From: Pedobacter steynii
Lineage (GTDB): Bacteria > Bacteroidota > Bacteroidia > Sphingobacteriales > Sphingobacteriaceae
Direction of reading: 5' to 3'
Assembly (NCBI RefSeq): GCF_900103665.1
Contig: NZ_FNGY01000013.1
Coordinates: forward strand, 184,944-248,943
DNA: 64,000 nt
The notes under the pieces are model-generated. The model saw only the letters and a list, made by a program, of their open reading frames with translations. It had not been told where the DNA came from and did no database searches. The position numbers and the translations under genes are program-made. This document shows positions 53,179 through 62,099 of this stretch, one piece after another; the first letter of the stretch is position 1; each line of letters starts with the position of its first letter.

Positions 53179-54093
53179 TTAAAGACCTTGTTTGGCAGGT
53201 TTTAGGCTTTCGTATTTGTTGATGTTCGCCGGGTCAATGTCTGCCAGGAGGTTGTATGCTTTTAAGCGTTCCTGAGGATTTCCGATAGAAAGCAGGTTAA
53301 CGATTTCATCAGCTTTGGTAGCGAAATATACGTTAGGGAAGATCGAACCCAGTTTTTGACGGTCCATTTTTGTGAGCCCGGAAAGCAGGGAGATGATCTT
53401 TTTGGAGCCTTTATCCTTGTCTTCCTGCAGACGGTCCATGCCGTTGTAATGGTAACTATAGATAAATTCTCTTAAATCCTCGAAGCTTTTATTGAGCAGA
53501 TTTTCATTCAGCCAATACCTGTTTCTCAAACCATCGGATGCTTTCCAGCCTTTATTGCCGGATTGTTGTGCGAGGTTGAGGATGTTTTGCGCTTTATTGT
53601 AAAACGGGGTTCCGCCAAGATTACTAAAGCTGTCTTTATCCAGTCCGATAATGGTATTTGCATAAAATCCGAGCAGAGAACTCAGGTTGGAAATGAAGTT
53701 CTGATCGGAATAATCTAAAGATTGCCCTTCATTATAGTTGAAATCGAAGTCTTTGTCGCTGATGTTTAAAATCGTGCTGTTATAGGCAGTTCCATAGACC
53801 GGTCTGCTGGATTGGATCTGCGCTTCTGCTTTATAACCGGAGCTGCCATCCCAGGCCGTCACAGTGATCACGAAATTAGTTTCTATACGTTCCTGAGGAG
53901 TATAGGTTTCATTGGTCCACTTGTTGTTATTTAAAAACTCCCTGATGGTGGTTTGTAACACCTCTATGTTTCTCTTATTGATATTAGGCACAGTTGGCGC
54001 CATTACCGTAACCCTTGCATTTAATTCCTGGGCATGAATATAAGTATGGCAAAGAAAGAAAGAGAGGACAAAGAGAAAGAGGCGTTGTTTCAT
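53179..54093 (-). CDS. Exported DUF4835-family protein
   Basis: A signal peptide (MKQRLFLFVLSFFLCHTYIHA before QELNA) leads into the DUF4835 domain, which covers the whole protein: QELNARVTVMAPTVPNINKR, FLNNNKWTNETYTPQERIET, FVITVTAWDGSSGYKAEAQI, SSRPVYGTAYNSTILNISDK, SSLLGFYANTIIGLDKDSF and a helical C-terminal half. The family is specific to Bacteroidota, and its gene is nearly always next to coaBC. It lies 18 bp downstream of coaBC here. The function is not known to me. Confidence 0.92.
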   Translation of the reverse strand: MKQRLFLFVLSFFLCHTYIHAQELNARVTVMAPTVPNINKRNIEVLQTTIREFLNNNKWTNETYTPQERIETNFVITVTAWDGSSGYKAEAQIQSSRPVYGTAYNSTILNISDKDFDFNYNEGQSLDYSDQNFISNLSSLLGFYANTIIGLDKDSFSNLGGTPFYNKAQNILNLAQQSGNKGWKASDGLRNRYWLNENLLNKSFEDLREFIYSYHYNGMDRLQEDKDKGSKKIISLLSGLTKMDRQKLGSIFPNVYFATKADEIVNLLSIGNPQERLKAYNLLADIDPANINKYESLKPAKQGL

Positions 54094-54111
54094 TTGGAGC
54101 GTTTTTTATAG

Positions 54112-55317
54112 TCAGGAAGCTGATAAAGCTAATTTTAATATTTCATTGCAAATGTCTTTTGCAACTTCATTCTTTGATTTTGTTTCAAAAACCACTTTTT
54201 CAGCAGCTTTATTAAATATAGTGATTTTATTGGTATCTCCCTTAAAGCCGGCGCCTTTGTCGTTGAGTGAGTTGAGCACAATCAGGTCAAGGTTTTTCTT
54301 GCTCAGCTTTGCTTTTGCATACGCTTCTTCGTTTTCTGTTTCCAGGGCGAAGCCGACAAGGATTTGTTGTGCTGTTTTTGTTTGTCCGAGGGTAGCCAGA
54401 ATATCTTCTGTCTTTTTCAGTTCCAGGCTAAATTCCGGATTTGTCTTTTTAATTTTCTGGCTGGCTGCGGTAACCGGGGTATAGTCTGCTACGGCGGCAC
54501 TCATGACCATGATGTCTGATTGTTGGAATTCTGCTTTGCAGGCTTCCAACATATCCGCTGCGCTGACTACATCGATCCTTTTGATTGCTGTGGTCGCCTT
54601 TTCCGCGGTTGGTCCGGTAATCAGGGTTACTTCTGCGCCTAAATCAGCAAAGACTGCTGCAATGGCAAAACCCATTTTTCCGGAAGAGTGATTCCCGATA
54701 AAACGGACAGGATCTATTGCTTCATAGGTAGGTCCGGCAGTAACGAGTACTTTCTTCCCTAACAATGGAAGTCCTTTTTTTGCCGCTTCATTCAGAAAAG
54801 AAAGAATTTCTTCCGGTTCAGCCATTCGGCCTTCTCCGTATAAACCACTGGCAAGCTCTCCTTTTCCGGGAGGGATCACCTCGTTTTCGTAGGATAAAAG
54901 CTTTTCGATGTTTTGTTGTGTACTTTCATGTTTCCACATGTCCAGATCCATTGCCGGGGCAACAAAAACAGGGCATTTGGCCGATAAGTAGACTGCTGTT
55001 AAAAGATTATCGCAAATGCCTGTGGCCATTTTAGCCAATGTATTGGCGCTTGCCGGAGCAATGACCATAAAATCAGCCCAAAGGCCCAATTCCACATGGT
55101 TACTCCAGACACCGGTTTCGGCGTCGAAATATTGGGTGTAAACAGGATTTTTTGATAGGGTAGCCAGGGTGAGCGGAGTAATGAAATTCGCCGCATCGGC
55201 CGTAAGAATGACTTTAACGTTTGCGCCAGCCTTTACCAGTAACCTGACCAGTATCGCTGATTTATATGCTGCAATGCTGCCGCAAACGCCAAGAATAATG
55301 TTTTTATTTTCTAGCAT
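54112..55317 (-). CDS. coaBC: Bifunctional phosphopantothenoylcysteine decarboxylase/phosphopantothenate-cysteine ligase
   Basis: CoaBC performs two consecutive steps of coenzyme A synthesis. The N-terminal flavoprotein CoaC domain (residues ~1-185) has IILGVCGSIAAYKSAILVR, the catalytic histidine in SNHVELG, the ADFMVIAPASANTLAKMATG block and CPVFVAPAMDLDMW. The CoaB domain (~190-401) starts KKVLVTAGPTYEAIDPVRF and continues IGNHSSGKMGFAIAAVF, AAVADYTPV, and LELKKTEDILATLG with the nucleotide-binding lysine. The length is normal. It follows the omega-subunit gene by 43 bp in the same direction, within the housekeeping chain. Confidence 0.95.
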   Translation of the reverse strand: MLENKNIILGVCGSIAAYKSAILVRLLVKAGANVKVILTADAANFITPLTLATLSKNPVYTQYFDAETGVWSNHVELGLWADFMVIAPASANTLAKMATGICDNLLTAVYLSAKCPVFVAPAMDLDMWKHESTQQNIEKLLSYENEVIPPGKGELASGLYGEGRMAEPEEILSFLNEAAKKGLPLLGKKVLVTAGPTYEAIDPVRFIGNHSSGKMGFAIAAVFADLGAEVTLITGPTAEKATTAIKRIDVVSAADMLEACKAEFQQSDIMVMSAAVADYTPVTAASQKIKKTNPEFSLELKKTEDILATLGQTKTAQQILVGFALETENEEAYAKAKLSKKNLDLIVLNSLNDKGAGFKGDTNKITIFNKAAEKVVFETKSKNEVAKDICNEILKLALSAS

Positions 55318-55360
55318 GGTTTCTTAATGCAAGAATGCAATTTAATACCTATGCCTGATC

Positions 55361-55687
55361 TTATTGTTGCTCTTTAGCAGGGTTTCTGTGATAAATTTTA
55401 TCATTCAGGAACTCATCAATAGCAATTAACGAAGGCTTAGGCATACGCTCATAGTGCTTACTGATTTCGATTTGTTCTCTGTTTTCAAAGATCTCTTCCA
55501 GGTTGTCATTTGAAGAAGCAAACTCGGCTAATTTACCGTGTAATTCTTCTTTAATGTTGTTTGAAATCTGATTAGCCCTTTTAGAAATAATTACTAAAGA
55601 CTCATAGATATTCTCAGTTTTTTGATCTAAATCATTAACATTTCTAGTAACCGTAGTATTCGGTACAGCAGGTTTGTTCGTGTTCAT
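55361..55687 (-). CDS. rpoZ: DNA-directed RNA polymerase omega subunit, Bacteroidota type
   Basis: The 108-residue protein matches the Bacteroidota omega/Rpb6 family: ENIYESLVIISKRANQISNN contains the conserved segment that wraps the beta-prime C-terminus, followed by IKEELHGKLAEFASSNDNLE and the ISKHYERMPKPSLIAIDEFL block typical of this lineage. It helps RNA polymerase assembly. Its start codon overlaps the end of bamD, and it lies between bamD and coaBC as in most members of the phylum. Confidence 0.92.
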   Translation of the reverse strand: MNTNKPAVPNTTVTRNVNDLDQKTENIYESLVIISKRANQISNNIKEELHGKLAEFASSNDNLEEIFENREQIEISKHYERMPKPSLIAIDEFLNDKIYHRNPAKEQQ

Positions 55688-56616
55688 TATTTGATTGGGG
55701 TTTTAATTTTGGTATTGGTACTATCTGCTTTAGCTTCTTTTTCAAGCATTGCTTTATATTTTTCCTGGTCCTTCTGGAACTCGGCAATTACACGTTTTGC
55801 ATGTTCTATACCGGCTTCACTATCTTTCTTTAAAGCTTTAGCCTGATCAACCAATTTACTCTGAGGATGAGATTCTACAAATTCATCAGCATAAGTGATG
55901 GCTTCGTTATATCTGTCTTCCTGACGTAATTCAATACTGTTTTTAGCATATGAATATTGAGATTTAACGATCAAAAGATCCATCTCTTCTGCATATTTAA
56001 TATCCGGGAAATCAATCTGCGCATTTTTCAAAGCAATAACTGCCGATTTATAATTGCTGATATCCCATGCGCCTAAATCGTAATATAACTTTGCATTTTC
56101 AAATGCCTTAGTTTCCAGTTTTGCACGTAGATCGGCAATATATTTACTGGCATCAGCTACACGCTCACTCTTAGGATAGAAGTTGATGAACAACTGTAAA
56201 GCATCAATTGCTTTATAAGTATTCTCCTGATCTAAAGAAGATTTTGGTGATTCCAGGTAATAGCAATAAGCACCCAGATATCTGCATTCTTCTGCATACT
56301 TACTGGTTGGATAAGTATCAGCAAATGATTTGAACTGATATCTTGCAGTGGTGTAATCCCTTAATTTATATAAGGTTAGGGCATAGTAATAATTTAAGTC
56401 TTCGGCTTCTGCTCTTCCCCTGTATTTCTGAGAAAGGTCTTCAAACAGAATGATCGCTTTACTGTAATTCTTCTTGTTGTAAAGCTTCATGGCCTCCTGA
56501 TATTTCTTGGCTACATCGTTGCTCAATCTGATTTTTTCAAACTGGCTTTTGCAACCCGCGATAGTCAGGGCTATGATGGTGAAACTTAATAGTAATACGT
56601 GTTTAATTTTAAACAT
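55687..56616 (-). CDS. bamD: Outer-membrane assembly lipoprotein BamD
   Basis: BamD is the essential lipoprotein of the beta-barrel assembly machine. The signal peptide ends in the lipobox LTIAGC, placing the lipid on Cys22. Five TPR-like units follow: YQEAMKLYNKKNYSKAIILF, YYYALTLYKLRDYTTARYQF, YLGAYCYYLESPKSSLDQEN, YYDLGAWDISNYKSAVIALK and ELRQEDRYNEAITYADEFVE. The C-terminus is charged. It heads the chain bamD-rpoZ-coaBC-DUF4835 and shares its last base with the rpoZ start codon region. Confidence 0.93.
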   Translation of the reverse strand: MFKIKHVLLLSFTIIALTIAGCKSQFEKIRLSNDVAKKYQEAMKLYNKKNYSKAIILFEDLSQKYRGRAEAEDLNYYYALTLYKLRDYTTARYQFKSFADTYPTSKYAEECRYLGAYCYYLESPKSSLDQENTYKAIDALQLFINFYPKSERVADASKYIADLRAKLETKAFENAKLYYDLGAWDISNYKSAVIALKNAQIDFPDIKYAEEMDLLIVKSQYSYAKNSIELRQEDRYNEAITYADEFVESHPQSKLVDQAKALKKDSEAGIEHAKRVIAEFQKDQEKYKAMLEKEAKADSTNTKIKTPIK

Positions 56617-57379
56617 TCTGCAAAGATAAGTTAATAATACGATAACGTCAATTAAAAATAATAGGACGCTAAGCTATGTAAAGCGTTTCATCCCGTCAAA
56701 CCCTTAACATAATTTAACAAATTAGGGTTTATGGAGCGGATTTTCCTGTTCAAAAAAAATGGAATAAGGGTACTGGAGAAGACCGCTAAATGGGAAGTGG
56801 ATATCTGGTTGTATAATGACTGGAAAAAGCCTCGGATTATGCCCGGTACTTACCCGCCTTTAACACGCTTTCAAGCGCGGTTGCACCGAGTATAGACCGA
56901 GTATAGAGCCTGGTTAGAGCGCGTATAGGTAAAACCTGTTTTAAGGCAGTTCTGAACCTGGTATTTTTGCTTATTCCGGGCAGGGCTTTACCTAAAACAG
57001 TTGTTCGATTTCGGTGGTATTCCGAATAGGACTTTACACGCGGCCTGTACAGCCTGGATAGCATGGGGCCTGGACAGGTCTCCGTTAGGTGATGGCTTAT
57101 ACAAATTCTGTCGGCCTCCTTCGGAACAAAATGATGATCCTGGTCGGATAAAAAGAGCGAAGTTTCCGGAGATTAAGGAAAAGACAGGGATAGAAATGCT
57201 AAAATCACTGAGGGAAATGCCATTCCGGAACAATTAATTTGCCTTATTTTAGTGGAATTTAGAAAACCGGATGTTGCAATTGCCCATCATGACGAAACCA
57301 TGATAAGCATACCGCTTACAAAAAGCAATGAACATGCCTATGATAGCTTCATGACCGATAAAAATCAAATGATATATTA
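56617..57379. other. Gene-poor 760-bp region with repeat-like sequence
   Basis: No convincing gene is present between bamD and the GH3 gene. A 54-codon frame (56731-56895, plus) reads MERIFLFKKNGIRVLEKTAK and onward; it resembles no family I know. From ~56880 to 57130 the composition changes: an 11-bp tandem ACCGAGTATAG repeat (56885-56906), TAGGTAAA and its inverse TTTACCTA (near 56925 and 56990), and several C/G-rich inverted motifs. Frames of 75-81 codons on either strand overlap there and look non-coding. It may be an intergenic repeat element. Confidence 0.5.
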
Positions 57380-59785
57380 ATGAAAAAGACGCTGATGCTT
57401 TGTGCTGCCCTCTTCTTTTTGGAGAGCGCTTCATTTGCCCAACATAAAAATATCTACCAAAAAAATTGGATTGACTTTAATAAAAGCGGAAAGAAAGATG
57501 TTTTCGAAGATCCATCACAGGAAATAGAAAAAAGAATAACCGATCTGCTTTCTCAAATGACAGTGGAAGAGAAAACCTGTCAGATGGCTACCCTATATGG
57601 TTATGGAAGGGTATTGAAAGATGAGATGCCCACCGCAGAATGGAAGACGAAGGTCTGGAAGGATGGGATCGCCAATATTGATGAGGCTTTAAACAGCCTT
57701 GCCTATAATAAAAAAGCACAAACCGCTTATTCTTACCCCTTCAGTAAACATGCAGATGCCATCAATACACTTCAGAAATGGTTTATTGAAGAAACGAGAA
57801 TGGGGATTCCCGTTGATTTTACCAACGAAGGCATTCATGGGCTCTGTCATGACCGCGCAACACCTTTACCTGCACCTATAAATATTGGAAGTACCTGGAA
57901 TAAAGCCATGGTGAGACAGGCCGGGGATATTGTTGGCCGCGAAGCGAAGGCATTGGGTTATACCAATGTTTATGCCCCTATTTTAGATCCTGCGAGAGAT
58001 CAGCGCTGGGGAAGGGTGGTAGAATGTTATGGAGAAAATCCTTTTCATATTGCCGAACTAGGCAAGCAAATGGTACTTGGAATTCAGGAAAACGGAGTTG
58101 CAGCAACCTTAAAACACTTTGCGGTATATAGTGTACCTAAAGGCGGGAGAGATGGGGATGCACGTACTGATCCACATGTTGCTTTGAGAGAGTTGCATCA
58201 GATTCACCTTTATCCATTTAGAAGAGTGGTTCAGGAAGCTTCGCCAATGGGGGTGATGAGTAGTTACAACGATTACGACGGGGTTCCTGTTACCGGAAGC
58301 CATTATTTTCTGACAGAATTGCTGAGAGAAAAATATGGGTTTAAGGGATACATTGTTTCTGATAGCGAAGCTGTCGAGTATCTCTATTCAAAGCACCATG
58401 TAGTGGATGATTATAAAGGTGCAATCAAACAGGTCGTGGAAGCCGGGCTGGACGTGCGGACCAATTTTACGATGCCGGAGCAATACATCATGCCTTTGAG
58501 GGAACTGATTAAGGAAGGAAAGGTTTCCATGAAAACGATTGATGAAAGGGTTGCCCATGTATTGCGGGTTAAATTCAGGTTGGGTCTTTTCGACCGGCCT
58601 TATGTTCCAAATACGAAAAATTCAGACCAGGTGGTCCATACCGCGAAAAGTGAAGCATTTTCGGCTGAGCTGAGCCGCGAGTCACTGGTACTCCTGAAAA
58701 ATGAGCAAAATCTGCTGCCCTTAGCGGCTAAGAAATTGAAAAATATTCTCGTTACCGGGCCCTTGGCTGCAGAGGTAAACTATACAACAAGCAGGTACGG
58801 GCCGTCAAATAACCCGGTGACCTCGGTGGTTGATGGCATCAAAAAATATATTGGTGGCAATGCTCAGGTGAATTATGTGAAAGGTTGCGACATCATCGAT
58901 CCCAACTGGCCGGAAAGTGAAATTATTCCCAGCCCTCTTTCTGCAGCCGAGCAGGCTGGAATTGACGAAGCCGTTGCACAGGCAAGGCAGGCCGACGTGA
59001 TCATTGCAGTGGTTGGGGAAGATGAGAAAAGGGTTGGAGAAAGTCTTACCCGCACGGGATTAAACCTGCCGGGACGACAATTGCAATTGTTAATGGCACT
59101 TCATGCCACAGGAAAACCAGTGGTCATGGTGATGATCAATGGACAGCCATTAACCATCAACTGGGAAAACCGTTATTTACCGGCAATCCTGGAAGCCTGG
59201 TTCCCTGGCCCGCAAAGTGGAAACATCATTGCGGAGACTTTATTCGGTGATTATAATCCCGGAGGGAAACTTCCAATCACCTTCCCAAAATCTGTTGGCC
59301 AGCTGGAATACAACTTTCCTTTTAAGCCGGCTTCACAGGCAGGGCAACCGAGTAGTGGAAATAACGGCTATGGTAAAACGAGTGTAAACGGGGCATTGTT
59401 CCCTTTTGGTTATGGATTGAGTTACACGACTTTTGAGTATACTGACCTGCAGGTAAAACAGCCGACGCAAAAAGCGGGTTCTGATATCGAAGTTAGCGTA
59501 GTGGTAAAAAACACCGGGAAACGCAAAGGAGATGATGTGGTGCAGCTGTACCTTAAAGATCTGGTGAGCAGCGTGACCACTTATGATTCTGACCTACGGG
59601 GATTTGAGCGGATTACATTGCTCCCGGGAGAAGAGAAGACGGTTAGGTTTATGCTGCATCCGGACGACCTCTCGATCTTGGACAAAGACATGAACTGGAG
59701 GGTGGAACCAGGTAAATTCAGGGTCATGATCGGCCAGTCTTCCGAAGCTATTAAGCTGAAACAGGAATTTGAAATCCTGCCTTAA
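57380..59785 (+). CDS. Exported glycoside hydrolase family 3 beta-glucosidase-like enzyme
   Basis: A signal peptide (MKKTLMLCAALFFLESASFA before QHKNI) precedes a GH3 enzyme of 801 residues. The N-terminal barrel contains RITDLLSQMTVEEKTCQMAT, PVDFTNEGIHGLCHDRAT, ARDQRWGRVVECYGENPFHI, VAATLKHFAVYSVPKGGRDG and the nucleophile aspartate in GYIVSDSEAVEYL. The C-terminal alpha/beta sandwich has RESLVLLKNEQNLLPLA and VGEDEKRVGESLTRTGLNLP with the likely acid/base glutamate, and a fibronectin III-like domain ends it (VSVVVKNTGKRKGDDVVQLY). It is periplasmic or surface-located and hydrolyses beta-glucosides or xylosides; exact specificity cannot be read. Confidence 0.95.
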   Translation: MKKTLMLCAALFFLESASFAQHKNIYQKNWIDFNKSGKKDVFEDPSQEIEKRITDLLSQMTVEEKTCQMATLYGYGRVLKDEMPTAEWKTKVWKDGIANIDEALNSLAYNKKAQTAYSYPFSKHADAINTLQKWFIEETRMGIPVDFTNEGIHGLCHDRATPLPAPINIGSTWNKAMVRQAGDIVGREAKALGYTNVYAPILDPARDQRWGRVVECYGENPFHIAELGKQMVLGIQENGVAATLKHFAVYSVPKGGRDGDARTDPHVALRELHQIHLYPFRRVVQEASPMGVMSSYNDYDGVPVTGSHYFLTELLREKYGFKGYIVSDSEAVEYLYSKHHVVDDYKGAIKQVVEAGLDVRTNFTMPEQYIMPLRELIKEGKVSMKTIDERVAHVLRVKFRLGLFDRPYVPNTKNSDQVVHTAKSEAFSAELSRESLVLLKNEQNLLPLAAKKLKNILVTGPLAAEVNYTTSRYGPSNNPVTSVVDGIKKYIGGNAQVNYVKGCDIIDPNWPESEIIPSPLSAAEQAGIDEAVAQARQADVIIAVVGEDEKRVGESLTRTGLNLPGRQLQLLMALHATGKPVVMVMINGQPLTINWENRYLPAILEAWFPGPQSGNIIAETLFGDYNPGGKLPITFPKSVGQLEYNFPFKPASQAGQPSSGNNGYGKTSVNGALFPFGYGLSYTTFEYTDLQVKQPTQKAGSDIEVSVVVKNTGKRKGDDVVQLYLKDLVSSVTTYDSDLRGFERITLLPGEEKTVRFMLHPDDLSILDKDMNWRVEPGKFRVMIGQSSEAIKLKQEFEILP

Positions 59786-59795
59786 GGACAGGGTT

Positions 59796-60158
59796 TTATT
59801 TTCCGTTTTCGTAGGCCATCCGGAGGTAGCCGACTACTTCTTCGTTTAAGTCTTCGGGCAGGTAAATTCGCAGATGGTGGTTATAGTCGTCACTGCCTGG
59901 GACGGCCTTAATCTTTCGAAAGCATAAGTTGTCTTCGTAGGGCTGCTTAAAAGGAAGCACGATGTCTATAAAATCTTTTCCCATCTGTATGACATAGGCG
60001 AAATTTATTCTGGCGGAAAAAGCAATCATGGTTTTTGCCGCATGGAATTCGACAGCTCCGATTTCTTTGAAAGTAGCGACAAGTTTGTCGAGAAGCGCAA
60101 TACTGGCCGCCGATTTATTTTGCAGGAAATCTGCTATGGCTTGATCTGAATGTTCCAT
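59796..60158 (-). CDS. DUF5655-like protein
   Basis: The 120-residue protein fits the DUF5655 type: an N-terminal helical part (DQAIADFLQNKSAASIALLD), then EFHAAKTMIAFSARINFAYV, QMGKDFIDIVLPFKQPYEDN and NHHLRIYLPEDLNEEVVGYL. The family is cytosolic and uncharacterised. It lies 2 bp behind the remnant of an AraC regulator on the same strand, and 10 bp from the convergent GH3 gene. Confidence 0.7.
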   Translation of the reverse strand: MEHSDQAIADFLQNKSAASIALLDKLVATFKEIGAVEFHAAKTMIAFSARINFAYVIQMGKDFIDIVLPFKQPYEDNLCFRKIKAVPGSDDYNHHLRIYLPEDLNEEVVGYLRMAYENGK

Positions 60159-60160
60159 GA

Positions 60161-60349
60161 TTAGTTCGTTTTCATTTTGCCTGGTGAAATTCCGAATTTT
60201 TTCCGAAAAGCCCTGCTTAAATGTTGAACTGAGGAATAGCCGGGGTTATCTGAAATTACTTTGATGGTTTTTCCTGAACGCAATTGTTCTTTTGCTTCGG
60301 GTAATCTGATGTCGCTCAAACATCTGAAGACGGTAGTGTCAAGTTTATA
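60161..60349 (-). pseudogene. C-terminal remnant of an AraC-family regulator
   Basis: A 62-codon minus-strand frame reads LSDIRLPEAKEQLRSGKTIK, then VISDNPGYSSVQHLSRAFRK, then KFGISPGKMKTN and a stop. This is the second helix-turn-helix of an AraC/XylS regulator, with the typical GYSSVQHLSRAFRKKFG pattern. It is closed upstream by a TGA at 60350-60352, and no N-terminal domain or start codon follows further upstream, where the ABC-operon promoter lies. The gene has therefore lost most of its length by deletion or rearrangement. Confidence 0.82.
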
Positions 60350-60411
60350 TCATCACCTATGGGGAATTCAGCAACAATTAAATGGCTGGAAAATAAAAAA
60401 AGCTTAAAATA

Positions 60412-60468
60412 TTTGGAGAAGTAATTCTATTGTATACATTTGTAGTGTACTAGTTAAGTGGTACACTA
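60412..60468 (+). promoter_or_regulatory. Promoter and palindromic operator of the GntR/ABC operon
   Basis: TTTG (60412-60415), 19 bp, then TACATTTG (60435-60442) form a Bacteroidota promoter. Immediately downstream, TAGTGTAC-N10-GTACACTA (60443-60468) is a perfect 8-bp-arm inverted repeat over the expected start site. Its GTGTAC...GTACAC core resembles operators of YtrA-type GntR regulators, and such a regulator is encoded as the third gene of this operon. Confidence 0.82.
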
Positions 60469-60481
60469 AATTTGTAACGCT

Positions 60482-61312
60482 ATGATAGAAATTTCCAACC
60501 TAACTTTTGGATACAGCAAAAAGAACCTGTTGTTCAAAAACCTGAACCTGAAGCTTCAGATGGGCCATATCTATGGTCTTCTGGGCAAGAATGGAGCGGG
60601 TAAATCTACCCTCCTTAAAAATCTTGCAGGCCTGGTCTTTCCTCAGGAAGGGCTTTGCTCTCTGAAGGGATATCATGCTGCAGACCGTTTACCAGGTTTT
60701 TTGCAGGAGCTATTCTTTATCCCTGAGGAAATGCATTTGCCATCGATTACTGCCAGTCAGTTTGCAGGCAGTACAGGGCATTTCTATCCTAAGTTTAATG
60801 AAGCGCAGTATTTTAAGATGCTGGCGGAGTTTGATGTTCCGGTTTCGGATGTACTGGGTAAACTGTCTTTTGGTCAGCAGAAAAAAGTAATGATTGCTTT
60901 TGGCTTGGCTACAAATACCGCTTTGCTGATTATGGATGAACCGACCAATGGTCTGGATATCCCTTCTAAAGTTAAATTCAGAAAAATCATCGCAGGAGCA
61001 CTGACGGATGAACGTTGTATCGTTATTTCTACGCATCAGGTTCGCGACCTGGATAGCCTCATCGATAACGTGCTGGTTTTACATGAGCAAGAGATTGTGC
61101 TGAACCGTAGTCTGGATGAAATTGCCGAACGCCTTCAGTTTACCACGGCTGTGCAGGCTAATAAAGCTGCGATCCTGTACGAGGAGTCAAATGCGATAGG
61201 CATCAATACGATTAGCGAAAACCATAATGAAACTTTTAGTAAGGTAGATATGGAAATGCTTTTCAATGCCATCATTAGTGATCATAAATCAGTAACTGAC
61301 ATTTTAAAATAA
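60482..61312 (+). CDS. ABC transporter ATP-binding protein (YtrB-like)
   Basis: This cytosolic ATPase drives a small ABC exporter. Walker A is GLLGKNGAGKSTLLKNLAG (residues ~35-53), the signature region is KLSFGQQKKVMIAFGLATN, Walker B is ALLIMDEPTNGLDIPS, and the switch histidine lies in CIVISTHQVRDLDSLID. A C-terminal extension of ~80 residues follows. The signature LSFGQ deviates slightly from LSGGQ, as in related YtrB proteins. It is the first gene of a four-gene unit (ATPase, membrane protein, GntR regulator, exported protein) under a palindromic operator. Confidence 0.92.
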   Translation: MIEISNLTFGYSKKNLLFKNLNLKLQMGHIYGLLGKNGAGKSTLLKNLAGLVFPQEGLCSLKGYHAADRLPGFLQELFFIPEEMHLPSITASQFAGSTGHFYPKFNEAQYFKMLAEFDVPVSDVLGKLSFGQQKKVMIAFGLATNTALLIMDEPTNGLDIPSKVKFRKIIAGALTDERCIVISTHQVRDLDSLIDNVLVLHEQEIVLNRSLDEIAERLQFTTAVQANKAAILYEESNAIGINTISENHNETFSKVDMEMLFNAIISDHKSVTDILK

Positions 61313-61318
61313 CGCCCC

Positions 61319-62098
61319 ATGAACAATACATTTAGCTTTCGAAGATTTTCGCTTCTTTTTAGTAAACATACTACCGAATATTATAAAACCTATTTGCTGT
61401 CTGTAGCCGTATTGTTGGGCCTGCTGACTGCCATACTTGGGTTTTCTTCCTATGTAAGCGGTGGTCCCATTCATGAAAAAGCCCAACTTGCGATCTTCTG
61501 GGTTTTCCTGCTGGGCGCAGGATCAATTTTTACAAGTATGATCTTTTCAGATTTTGGAGATAAAAGGAAATCAATTTCCATGCTTACCCTGCCGGTTTCT
61601 CATTTTGAGAAGTATTTAGTGGCCTGGCTTTATTCCTTTGTGATTTTTCAATTGGTCTTTGTATTGAGTTTCTATGCAGTAGACTTCATTGTTCTTCTGA
61701 TTGGCAATTCAGGTAAAAGTCAGGGATTGAAGATCTTGAATGTGTTCTCAGCAGAAGAGAATTACAGGCTGGTCTTTTTGTTCTATGCAATTCTTCATAG
61801 CCTGGCATTTCTGGGCGCCATCTTTTTCGAAAAAATCCATTTTATAAAAACCGCCTTTGTGGTATTGTTACTCTGCCTTTTGGCGGTCTTGATCAATCAA
61901 CCCATCGCGGATGCGCTCTTCGATGCAAAACTGGCGAAGGTTGTGCCTTTTGTTAGTCTTGGTGTAGAAGAGGGGGGGCGGTATTATCTGATTCGTCCCT
62001 TACCTTCTATTGAGCCGGTTATGTTTGGCCTCTCCCTGAGTTGTATTGCGCTGTTGTGGATCGGGGCTTATTTTAAATTGAAAGAAAAAGAGGTCTAA
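61319..62098 (+). CDS. ABC transporter membrane subunit
   Basis: This integral membrane protein has 259 residues and about six hydrophobic helices, among them LLSVAVLLGLLTAILGFSSY, AQLAIFWVFLLGAGSIFTSM, WLYSFVIFQLVFVLSFYAVD, LVFLFYAILHSLAFLGAIFF and TAFVVLLLCLLAVLINQPIA. A conserved DKRKSISMLTLPVSHFEKY loop after helix 2 matches ABC-2-type permeases of Bacteroidota. It lies 6 bp after the ATPase gene and 1 bp before the GntR gene, so it is the permease of the operon. The substrate is unknown; relatives are linked to cell-envelope stress or peptide resistance. Confidence 0.85.
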   Translation: MNNTFSFRRFSLLFSKHTTEYYKTYLLSVAVLLGLLTAILGFSSYVSGGPIHEKAQLAIFWVFLLGAGSIFTSMIFSDFGDKRKSISMLTLPVSHFEKYLVAWLYSFVIFQLVFVLSFYAVDFIVLLIGNSGKSQGLKILNVFSAEENYRLVFLFYAILHSLAFLGAIFFEKIHFIKTAFVVLLLCLLAVLINQPIADALFDAKLAKVVPFVSLGVEEGGRYYLIRPLPSIEPVMFGLSLSCIALLWIGAYFKLKEKEV

Positions 62099-62099
62099 T

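Noticed and set aside
56837..57237. Overlapping frames on both strands (75-81 codons) in the bamD-GH3 spacer
   Set aside because: Several frames overlap in opposite directions, none has a promoter or family, and the underlying DNA looks repeat-like.
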